DNA of 64,000 bases from Rebecca billardiae RCC1528 (Eukaryota; Haptophyta). This document shows positions 27,651 through 38,100 of the stretch, one piece after another (position 1 is the first letter of the stretch; the number at the start of each line of letters is the position of its first letter). A model generated the notes under the pieces. It was not told where the DNA came from, searched no databases, and saw nothing but the letters and a program-made list of their open reading frames with translations. Location: NCBI GenBank assembly GCA_965240325.2, contig OZ251230.1, forward strand, positions 1,178,001-1,242,000, in the 5' to 3' direction. The translations under genes and the position numbers were made by a program.

Positions 27651-27978
27651 GCTTTCGATGGGGGCGCCTCGGAGCCGCTTCGAGGCGTCCCCGTCTGCAA
27701 TCTTCTCATGCTCTATCTGCTTTCGATGGGGGCGCCTCGGAGCCGCTTCGAGGCGTCCCCGTCTGCAATCTATCTTCTCATGCTCTGCTTTCGATGGGGG
27801 CGCCTCGGAACCGCTTCGAGGCGTCCCCGTCTGCAATCTTCTCATGCTCTGCTTTCAATGGGGGCGCCTCGGAACCGCTTCGAGGCGTCCCCGTCTGCAA
27901 TCTTCTCATGCTCTGCTTTCGATGGGGGCGCCTGGGAACCGCTCCCAGGCGTCCCCGTCTGCAATCTTCTCACGCTTC
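27651..27978. repeat. Five tandem 64-68-bp hairpin-forming units
   Basis: Units start at 27651, 27719, 27787, 27851 and 27915. Each carries GGGGGCGCCTCG, a 9-base loop and CGAGGCGTCCCC, a 12-bp stem with one G-T wobble. In unit 5 both arms change together, to GCGCCTGGGA and TCCCAGGCG, and pairing is kept. Unit spacers read TCTGCAATCTTCTCATGCTC. No coding role is apparent. Confidence 0.85.
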
Positions 27979-28194
27979 GCAGTCTCGCTTGCCTTCATCG
28001 CCTGGCGGGTGGGTGCTGCTCTTTCCTTCTCTGCCGCCTCCTCTGCAGTCTGCCGTGCACTGCTGTGTGTGGGATGCGACCTGCTACCTTATCTGACGCT
28101 ACGCGTGCGTGTCTCGCGCCTGCTTCCCGCCTGCGCCGCCGCCGCCGCGCATGTCTTCGTGCCCACTGTCTCATGCCGTCTGGATCGTCCTTAC

Positions 28195-28375
28195 TCATAC
28201 AACCCTGCGGGGAGCCCCTCTGGGCCTCTGCCGCCTTCGGTCCTCGCGCTACCCCTTCGGCGGCCTCGGCCTCTTCGGGCCCCCGGCCACCACCCCTGCG
28301 GGGTGTGGCATTCCACACCTCCTTCTGGGTGGAGGCCCTCGAGGCCTCTGCCTCCTGCGGCGCCGCGCTCTGCCC
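28195..28375. repeat. Cluster of short GC hairpins with CTTCGG-type loops
   Basis: Several short inverted repeats follow one another: CACCCCTGCGGGGTG, GAGGCCCTCGAGGCCTC, and stems around CCTTCGG, CCCTTCGGCGG and CTCTTCGGG. The 42-bp segment at 28328-28369 recurs exactly at 28961-29002. No gene is seen. Confidence 0.55.
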
Positions 28376-28621
28376 AAACTTGCGTTGGGGGGGGGCGTCG
28401 GCTGCCAGCGCCTGCGGTCTACGTGCTCCATCGAGTACTTCCTCTTCGGCGTCTAGGCGGTCATCGGCTTCTGTCGGCGTAGTTGCTCGAATGCATCGGC
28501 GAGTCCTTCCTGGTCGGCGTCGCATCCTGGACGGCTTCGGGGGTGTGACCTAGTCACCTCACGCGTTTATCAACGCGGCCCCCACCTCAATCTACTCTCA
28601 TGTGGGTCTACCGAGTGAGTT

Positions 28622-28896
28622 ATGGTTGTATAACCGCTCGGTTATGCGGGTATAACTCACCGGTAGCCCTCATGAGGGCGGGCTGGCAGCCAGGGTCCGG
28701 CTGCCTGGAGGTTTTCCGGTCGTCAAGCCGAGCCAGGCCCGGATTGGGCGCGGGCCTGGATTGGCTCAGCAGCTTGGCAAGCGATGCGCGTCTGGGTGCG
28801 GCCGCGCTCGCTGGCTGCACCCGCGGCGCGGCGGCCGGCGTGGCTGCTCTGGTCACCGCTGCGCTGGTGGCTGCTCCTCCTCTGGGAGTTGTTTCT
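28622..28896 (+). repeat. 275-bp direct repeat, right copy
   Basis: This is the second copy of 27297-27571, with no differences seen. Its left flank adds GTGAGTT, which with ATAACTCAC inside the repeat makes a 9-bp inverted pair (GTGAGTTAT with ATAACTCAC) absent at the left copy. Confidence 0.8.
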
Positions 28897-29122
28897 CCCT
28901 GCCCTCCCACCCTGCTGGTTGCTGGGTGGGCATGGCCTTGGGTGCGCGCGGTGTCGGGGGGGTGGAGGCCCTCGAGGCCTCTGCCTCCTGCGGCGCCGCG
29001 CTAAGGTCTGCTTTAGTGCTACGACTGCGCTATATATATATACACACACACCGCGCCCGATAATAACTAGTCATCACGCATGCCGCGATCGCGGATCGGA
29101 CGCGGTCACTTGCTCGCGCGAC
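28897..29122. other. 3' flank of the giant gene with microsatellite
   Basis: This stretch contains the second copy of the 42-bp segment (28961-29002) and a TATATATATATACACACACAC microsatellite near 29032-29052. It probably includes the 3' untranslated region of the minus-strand giant gene. No other gene is seen. Confidence 0.5.
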
Positions 29123-32100
29123 TCAGGCGGAGGTGAAGAGCGATTTCATGGCGCCGATCACCGCACCGACCGTAGACGCGAGAATGTCGTTGATGATCTC
29201 GGCCATCACCTCGTTGGCGGTGAGCCGGTCGATGAGCCATGGCATCGCGGCGCCGATTGCGATCATGATGGGCTCCTGCCAAGCCGCACGCGCGGGGGGG
29301 GTGCGAGGCGGACGCGCGCGCGGGGTGATGCGTGGCGCGCACGCCTCGAGCGCCCTGCCCCGCCCCGCGCACGCTGGCTCGCGCGCGCATGCGCCCAGCC
29401 GTGCCCAAGGCGCAGCGCACCTCGACAGAAAGTGTCTGAACCTCTGCGACCGTCCACGAGACGAGCAGCTCGCGCGTCGTCGAGTTCCCAAACGTGACCG
29501 AGAAGACGATGGCGATCATCGCCATCGCGGTGAAGATGGCCCACATGCACAGCCACGCGAGCGCGATGCGCACGTACGGGTGCGGCGTGAGCGCGCGCTG
29601 CAGCGTGGCCGCGTGCTTGCGCCAGCCGTGCTTGCGACGCTCGTCGCGCACGGCGGCCTCCTGCGCGCGCGCGCGCGCATGCGCGCGGCGGTCACGGCGC
29701 GGGACCGCACGCTGGCGACGTGAGCGAGTGCCCGCGCGCACGCGGCAGGCGGGCGCGCGATGCGGTGCGCACGGCACGCGCGCGCACCGTCGTCATGTTG
29801 TCATACCACACGATCAGCTCGTTGAACGAGATCTCCGAGTTGCCGTCCTTGTCGAGGGCGAGGGCCAGCCGCTGCACGCGCCGGCGCGACATCTTGAAGC
29901 CGACCTCGTGCAGCAGCGTCTTGAGCTCGTACACGTCCATGTGCCCGGAGTGGTCCGAGTCGAACTTGACAAACTTGGCGCGCAGCAGCCGAACGACCGG
30001 CTCTGAGAGGCTGTGCGGCACCGTCACCTCCATCGACTCGATGTGCTTCGCGGCCGTCGCGGGAGGGCCGCTCTGACTGCCGGCGGAGGGGCCGGCCGCG
30101 AGCGCGGGCGGCTGCGGCGGCGCGCCCGTCGAGGGGGGACCTGCCGCGCTGGGCCCCTCCTCCGCCGGCGGCGGTGGGATCGGCGGCGGCGGCGGCGGCT
30201 TGGTCGGCAGCGGCCTGCCCGCCGCCGCCGCCTCTGGCATCGAGGCCCGAGGCGGCGGCGGAGGCTGCGAGATGGTGGCAGCGCTGCCTGCCTTGGCACT
30301 CGGCGGCGGGCGCGGGGGCATGCGCGAGCGCGGCGGCGCGGCAGTGGTGGCGGGCGCGCCCGTGCGGCTCTTTGTGCGCGGCGGTGGCGGCACCGCGACG
30401 CGCGAGGAGAGAGCGCGGCGCGCGCCCGCGCTGCTCGCAGCGTCCGTGCTGGCCGCCGCGCCGGCGCGCGGCGGCGGCAGCGGCTCCAGCTGCCCGGCCG
30501 CCGCGGCGCCGTCCGCCGCCGGCTCTGCCGGCAGCGGCGGAGAGGAGGACGGGGACTGGGCGATCGATGCCGGCCGTCGGCTCACGCTCAGAGGCGAGCT
30601 CTGCGGCGAGGGCACGACGGCTGCCGGCGGCTGCCGGCGCGGGCGGCCAGCGCGCACGGGCCACATCGGCGACCTGCGGGGTGGCGACGGCTGAGCGGGC
30701 GACGGCGGCGCGCTCGCACCCGCGCGCTCGGCGGCGGAGGGGGACAGCCGCAGGCTCTGCGCCGCGGCGGTCTGCGTCGGCGTGACGCTCGACTCGAACT
30801 TCTTCGGAGCCCCGCTCGAGGACGAGCCGCTCGCCGGGCTCAGCGCCGCCGCCGCCGCGCTGTCCTTGGAGCGCGCCGTGGCCTCGGGCGAGATGGGCGC
30901 GTCGACGGCGCGCTTGGAGGCGCGCGCGGCGGCGAAGATGGTGGCGACGCCGGCGCCGGAGGCCGGCGGCGTGGGCGGCGGCGTGGGCGCGCCCTTCACC
31001 CGGTGCCGCACCATCATCTTGTCCTCCGCCTCGTTCGGGTCGATGATCGCCTTGAACACGCGCTGCGCGAGCGGCGTGTCTCGGCCGTACCCCAGCAGGA
31101 AGATGGTCTTGAAGAGCGCGAGCGCGGGCAACGAGAGGCCCGCGGTGATCGAGGCGAAGATGACCATCTGCACGAGGTTGAACGAGATCGCCGCGCCCGA
31201 CGAGCCGTCGTCCGACGAGGGCGCCGTGTTGTACAGCATGCACTCGATCACGAGGCCGAGCATGCACACGTTCCAGAACGACTGGCACAGCTCGGCGCGC
31301 TTGGCCGTCTCCGGGTCGCCAAACCAGAGGCCGAGCACGGTGTGCTCCGTCTCGAGCGCGTCGACCATCAGCCGGTACAGCCGCGTGAACGAGTGGTCCT
31401 TGGTGCGGTCGCCGCGCTTGAAGAGCATGTTCGCCTGCGCCACCTCCTTCCGCGCCATCTTGCCGCGCATCACCGCCTGGATCGCCAGCGCCGCCTTCTC
31501 CGTCTGCTCGGCGACAGCGTCGTCGAACTTGTCGAGCCGCGCCTCGAGCGCCTGCGCGCGCGCCTCCTGCTTCTTGAGCTTGGCCGCCTCGGCGGCGGCG
31601 CGCTTGGCGCGCTTCGCCTCCGTGTCGGTGTGGTCCTTGTAGCAGAAGAGGCACAGCGAGAGGAAGCAGCCGCCCGCCATGCCGAGCACCAGCCCGAAGA
31701 TGTACGGGTTGTTCTGCACGCGCTCGGCGAGCCCCTCCGCGCTCAGCGCGCTCTTCGCGTCGTCCGCAGAGAAGGTGTTCACCTGGATGGCGGAGGCGTC
31801 CTCGGCGATGTCGTCGGTCGAGGTGGGCACGTCGACGGCGATGCCGCCAAAGTCGGTGAGGTGCGTGCAGCTGCAGTACAGCAGGCTCGGGTCGGCGCCG
31901 TCGGGCGGCGCGATGCGCGTGCACCCGTCCTGGCTCCACTCCGCCAGCGTCTCGTCCCAGTAGAAGCACTGCGCCTCCTCCGCGCACGACGGTCCCGTGT
32001 ACGGCGAGACGCAGTCGCACGCGCCGTCGGCCGCGCACGCGCCGCGCCCCTTCGCCGCGTTGCAGCCCTCGAGCTCGGCGCAGCTCCCCGACGCGCCCAC

Positions 32101-35100
32101 CACGCGCTCCGAGCCCGCGGTGATCGGGATGGCGACCACGATCGGCTCGTCGAGGCTCTGCACCTGCAGCGCGACGCCGTCCGTGCCGAGGAGCGAGACG
32201 GAGAAGACGCCGGTCTGCAGCGCGCCGGTGGAGGAAGAGCCGCCCTGCAGCCGGCGGCGCGCGCGGCGCCGCGCGTCCGCCGCCGAGCCCGCCGACGCGT
32301 TCGTCGTGCCGTTCGGCTCGGGGCAGCCGAGGTCGGCGTAGATGTTGTCGGCGATGATGGACGAGTGCAGCACGACGCCGCCGCCCGTCGCGTTTGCGAG
32401 CGCGGCCGCCGAGATGTCGAGCGCGCCCTGCCCGCCGGGGCCGGCGAGCGTGCCGTTGGCGAGCGCGCCCTTCGTCGCGACGACGGCCGTCACGTTCACC
32501 TTGGCCGTCGACGCCTCCGTCGCCGGCTCGCCGGGCACGCCGCCCGCCGTCATCGTCGACGCGACCGCGGCCGCCGCCTGCTTGGTCGCGGCGTTCACGG
32601 CCGCGAGCGCCGACGCGGTGCAGTTGGTCTCGTTGCCCGCGTCGGCGAGGCGGCGGCGCCGGCTGGCGGACGCGTCGGCGGACTGCAGCACGCAGCTGAT
32701 CGTGCCCACCACGTCGCCCGCGAACGAGTCCGACGAGCCGTCGCTCGACGCGGCGCTCGCGGCGTTGGCGACCGTCGTGATGGCGAGCGTCTGCCCGCTG
32801 TCGTCGAGCGCGCAGCCCGAGCCGCCCGCGATCGACGCGACGACGGAGGCGGTCTGCTGCGTCGAGTCGGAGGTGGAGACGGAGGAGGAGGCGACGCTGC
32901 TCGCGGTGCTCAGCATCAGCGTCGACACCGACGTGCTCGCGTCCGCGCCCGTCGCGTTGGCCTCGTCCAGCCGGCGCCGCCGTCGGCTCAGCTGGCTCGC
33001 GTCGCACGCCAGCGCGTCACCGGTGCCCTTGCCCGCCGCGCCCGAGAGCGATTTGAGCAGCTGCATCGCCGCGGCGCCCGAGCCGGTGCCGGCCGCCGTG
33101 TTGGCCGCGTCGAGCGCCGCGGCCACCGCGTCGCAGTCCAGCGCCGGCGCCTCGTCGACGAGCACGCCCGCCACGGACGCGCGCGCGGACGCGCCGTAGT
33201 AGTCGAAGACCGAGACGGTCACGGTCAGGTTGCCCGCGGGCAGGAACGCGTTGGACGACTTGGCCTTGACGCGCTCGCCGAGCGACTGCGCGGCGTCGGC
33301 GCCGCTCGGCAGGTACGCGTAGCCGTACTCGATCGGCGAGTCCTCCGGGTCGTCCGTCCACCCGTTCGCGCGCAGCTTGAACTTGGTCTCCAGCTCGACG
33401 CCGCCGGCCATCGGCGAGACCGTCAGGTCGCCGCCGTACGGCGGTCGGTTCATCTGCACGCTCACCGACGCGACCGCGGGCTGCGAGCCGCCAAAGACGC
33501 GGAGCTCGAAGACGTAGAGCGCGCCCGCGGTGAGCACGCCCGAGCGGAACGCGAGCGACGGCCCGTCCGCGCCCGTCGTCGTCACGCCCGCCGCGTCCGC
33601 GAGGTCGAGGCCGGCGTCGAGCAGCTCGCCCGCGACCGCCACGCGCGCGCTCCACTCGTAGGAGTAGGCGTCCAGACCCGCCGCCTCGCGCGCGGCCGAG
33701 ACGGCGTCGAGGCTGGTGGAGAGCGAGACGCGCTGCGTGGGCAGCGACCAGGTGGGGTTGTACTTGAGCGCGGTGAGCGGCGCGAACGAGACCACCGGCA
33801 CCGCGCCGTTCACCACCTCGAGCACCACGGCCGCGCTCGCGTCCGCAAGGCCGCCCTTTGAGAGCGTGAGGCTGATCGTGTAGTTGCCCTCCGCGAGCTG
33901 CACCGCCTCGGGCACGGCGAGCACCGGGCCGTCGACGGCGACGCTCGCGTCGAAGGCGGCGGGCGTGCCGTGCGTCGCGTTCAGCCGCCGCGCCACCGAC
34001 CACGCGAACGAGAGCTCCGGGTCGAGCCCGGCGCTGTCGCCGTCGGGCACGTTGGGGTCGTACGAGGCGGACGCGTCAATCTCGAGATCGGCCGTGGTGC
34101 TCACGCGGCGGTCGCCGCCCGAGATGATGGCCTGCAGCGGCTGCGCGACGACGACGAGGCGGACGGACGCGCTCGTCGCCGAGCTCGGGTCCGCGCCCAT
34201 CGCCGCCGAGAGCGCCAGCGTGTACGTGCGCGACGGCGCGAGCGAGAAGGCGGGGATGCGCAGCGACGCGCGCTCGGGCTCGGCGAGCGCGAGCGACGTG
34301 TCGGCGGTCGCGTCGGCGCCCGCCGCGTCCGTGATCGACGTGACCGACCACGCGAAGTCGATCTGCGCGGAGTCGTCGGCGGGCCAGCAGTCGGCGAGCG
34401 CCGCCACGCCCTTGAGCAGCACGCTCGACGACGGCCGCGCGGTCAGCTCGAACGGCCCGTCGATCGAGAGCGAGGGCGTGGCGCCGCCCGCGCGCGTGAC
34501 CGCCCAGCGCTTGAGCGCGGACGTGCGGCCGACAAAGGACGAGACGCGCAGCAGGAAGACAAAGTTCGAGCCCTCGAGCCCGTCGATCGTGAGCACCGAC
34601 GTCGTGGGCGGGTACGCCGTCGTGTCCGCCAGCCGCGCGTTGATCTGCGCCGCGAAGTCGGAGACGCTCGGGTCGACGCGCCACGTGTACGTGATGTCCT
34701 TGATGCCGCCGCCGGTCGAGCCGCTGCCGTCGAGCACGAGCACCTCGCCCGGGCACGACGAGATCTGGGTGGGCCCGTTGAGCGCGGCGACGGGGACGGG
34801 GCACGAGCCGACGCACGGGAAGTCCGCGTCGATCGTCGCGCTCGAGCTCGCGCACACCTCGTCCGGGCAGCTGCCGCCAAACGCCTTGGGCCAGATCGTG
34901 TTCTCGCGCAGCGCCACGCTCGAGCCCGGGCCCATCGCCGTCAGGTAGTTGAGCTCGGCGACCAGCGTGCTGTCGTCGGCCCAGTAGCACGAGGGCTCGG
35001 CGCTGAAGCTGCCGCGGATCGTCGCGACCGTCGCGTCGTCGAGCACGCGCGCGCACGGCCCCGAGCCCACCATCCCGCCGCGGTTGGTCGGCTGGCCGTC

Positions 35101-38100
35101 GAACTGCACGACCAGCGCGGTCGCCTCCGAGTTGAACGCGGCAGATACAATCTCGGGCGCGTGCAGCCCGACAAAGGTGAAGGAGCCGGCGTCGGCCGCG
35201 GCGGCGGGCGCGAACTGGCGGCCGTTGAGCGCGACGCGCACCGCGGCGCCGCCCTCCGCGCCCCAGCTCGCCACCTGCACGATGCGCGTGTCGCTGAACT
35301 CGAGCGGCGCCGCGGCGGTCGTCGGCCCAAACTTGACGCGCAAGAAGGAGGCCGGGTCGGCGCCGTACCCGAAGGCCGCGTCGGCGAGCGCGGCAAAGCC
35401 CGAGCCCACGATGGTGGTGCGCGTGCCGCCGAGGGCGTCGCCCTCGGCCGGGCTCACCTCGAGCACGCTCGGCTCGTCGTAGTACACGAAGGGCCGCCCC
35501 GCGTCGGTGGTGGACGCGAGGCTGCCGCCGCCGAGCGAGACGTCGAGCGTGCGGTTGCCCGACGCGTCGACCGCGGGCATCGCGCACAGCGCGCGGTCGG
35601 TGCCGTCAGCCGCGGGCGCGAGGAGCGTCGCCTTGACGGCGCACTCGCCCGCGCGGTCGAGCACGCAGCACAGCAGCTTGGTCGCGTCGCTCGAGTCGTC
35701 GCCGTACTCCTTGAACCCCGTGCCGAACACGGTGACGAGCGTGCCGCCCGCCACCGGCCCGCCGGGCGGCACGAGCCGCGTCACGCCCACGTTCGAGGCG
35801 TCGTACAGCTCGAAGCCGATCTCGTCGAAGAAGAGCGGGGCGAGGTGCACGCCGCCGTTGAGCGAGAGCGAGACGGTGTACTCGCCCGCGCCCGCGCCCA
35901 CCGGCGTGTCGCACTCCGCCGTCGCCGCGTCGACCACGGTGGCGGGCGCCTGGAAGACCGCGCCTCCGCCGGCCGCGCCGACAAAGAAGCAGAGCGGCGC
36001 GCCCGCGCCGAGGTCGACAAAGCCCGAGCCGCTCAGCGTGATCGCGGTGGAGCCCGCGAGCGCGCGCCGGCGCGCGCCGTCGCTGCCGTCGACCGGCGCG
36101 CCCTGCGGCTCGCCCGACTCGACGAGCGCGGTGTACAGCGTGAACTGCGCGCCGGAGGTGCTGAAGGCCTGGCCGTTGAGCGACACCTCGACCACGATCA
36201 AGCCCGCGCTCACGGTGGGCGACACGTACGGCGCGGCGCAGAGCAGCTCGGACGTGCCCGCGTCGGGCAGCGTCGCCGCCACCTCGACGCGGCCAAAGGC
36301 GAAGTTGGTCCCGATGAACGCGCAGCGCAGGCCGCCGTAGTCGGCGTAGTTGGTGCCGGAGACCGCGACCTCCACGTCGGCCGTGCCCTGCGGCGCGCCC
36401 GGCGGCGCGAGCGCGCCCACCGTCACGCCCGCCATGTCGAAGTAGGCGAACTCGTTGGTGATGGCGATGGGCTCGCGCGGCTCGCCGTCCTCGTCGTCCT
36501 CGTCCGCGACGAGCGAGAGCGTCACCTCGCCCGCGGCGCTGAAGGCGGGCGCGGTGCACGCGATCTCGGTGGGCGTGATCGAGCTGACGCGCACGCGCGT
36601 GCCGTCAAACACGCAGTAGATGATGTCCGCCTTGCTCTGCGCGCCCAGGTCGAACTGCGAGCCGAAGATGGTCACGTTGGTCGCGATGCCGCTGTTGGCG
36701 AGCGTCGCGCCCGTCGGCGAGAGCGACTCGAAGTTGGCGAGCGCGAACGGGTCGCCGGGCACGGTGACCGAGAGCGTGACGCCGGCGAAGCGGCGCCAAG
36801 GCAGGCCGCCGGACGCGCCGCCGAAGCGGAAACACAGCCGGTGGCCTGTCGCGACCGCGCCAAACGTGAACGAGGCGGTGCGGTCGGCGGCGACGACGGC
36901 CGCGGCGCCGCTCACGCTCGCCGCCTCGTCGCACGCCGTTGCGGCCGCCGGCACAAAGTACGCCTCGTCGCCCGCGCCGACGCCCACGCCCTGGAAGGCG
37001 AAGGTGCGCTCGAGCGTGACGACCGCGAGCACGACGAACGGCCCGCTCACCTCGAGCACGTCCAGCTGCAGGCTGGCGTACAGCGCGAACGGCTCGGCGC
37101 GGAAGCGGTAGCAGAGCATGTACCCGAGGCCGCCAAACTTGCGCAGGAAGGTGTAGCTCGCGGAGAGCCCGCTCAGCGTCCGCAGCCCGCCCCACTGCAC
37201 GAGCGGCGGCTCGTCCGCGCACGAGGCCGTGCCCGCGGGCACCCAGTACGCGGCGTCGCCGTCTGCCACGCCAAACCCCGAGAAGGTGACGGCGTGCGGC
37301 TCGCCCACGACGGCGCGGCTGCCGCCGCCGAGCGCGTCGAGCTGGTACACGTCGAGCGTCACGCCCGCGTAGTGCGCCCACGGCTCGGCCGCGAAGCGGT
37401 GGCACAGCGAGAGGCCGGCCTTGGGCGCGAGCGGCGTGAAGGTGCCCACGCCGAGGCCGGTCGTGTTGAACACGCCGCCGTACTCGTCGAGCGCGCCGCC
37501 GCCCGCCGGCGGGCACGCTGACGCGTCCTCGACCCAGTACGCCTGGTCGCCCGCCGCGAGGCCGACGCCCTCGAACGGCAGCGCCTCCTCCACGCCCGCC
37601 ACCGCGACGGTGAACGCCGGGCCCTGCACCTCGGCCACGACCAGCGTGATCGCCGCGCCGTACGAGCGCACGGGCTCGTCCGCGTGCGTGTAACACAGGC
37701 GCAGGTCCGGGTGGGCGACGTCAAAGGTGAAGGAAGCGGCGAGGGCGGCGTCGAGGGTCTGCGCGCCGCCGTACGCAGCGCGTGGCGCGCCGTCCACCGG
37801 GTCGGCGCAGTCGACCGCCGTGCCGTTGTACGGCAGCCAGTACGCGCCGTCGCCCGGCACGAGGCCGTAGCCATCGAAGCGCACCGCCTCCGGCACGCCG
37901 ACGACCGCGAGGCTCGCGGTGGGCGCGCTCACGACGAGCGCGTCGAGCGTGAGCGACGGGTACCGCTTGAACGGCTCGCCCGCGAACGCAAAGCAAAGCG
38001 CCAGGCCCAGCCCGCCCGCGGGCAGCGTGAAGCTCGCGCTCAGGCCGGCGCCGAGCGTGCGCGCCGCACCGAACGCGACGCCCGCGCAGTCGGCCGCGGC

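Larger units (their letters stand above)
29123..31710 (-). other. Giant protein: membrane and cytoplasmic C-terminus
   Basis: The first hydrophobic helix lies near 31710-31645 (IFGLVLGMAGGCFLSLCLF). Then come a charged coiled coil with an IQ calmodulin motif (IQAVMRGKMARKE, near 31480) and two helices near 31300-31230 and 31180-31080. A roughly 300-residue Pro-rich region (31000-30060) and two EF-hands with loops DSDHSGHMDVYE and DKDGNSEISFNE (29965-29815) follow. Exon 2 carries a helix, IALAWLCMWAIFTAMAMIAI. Exon 3 starts EPIMIAIGAAMPW. Confidence 0.75.

Noticed and set aside
27297-28896. Calling the 275-bp repeats LTRs of a retrotransposon
   Set aside because: No primer binding site, purine tract, target duplication or coding capacity was found, so the unit is listed only as a direct repeat.
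29692-29787. Reading the giant gene straight to the stop at 29692
   Set aside because: This gives an Arg-rich non-conserved tail. GT-AG splicing in phase restores membrane helices in two further exons.
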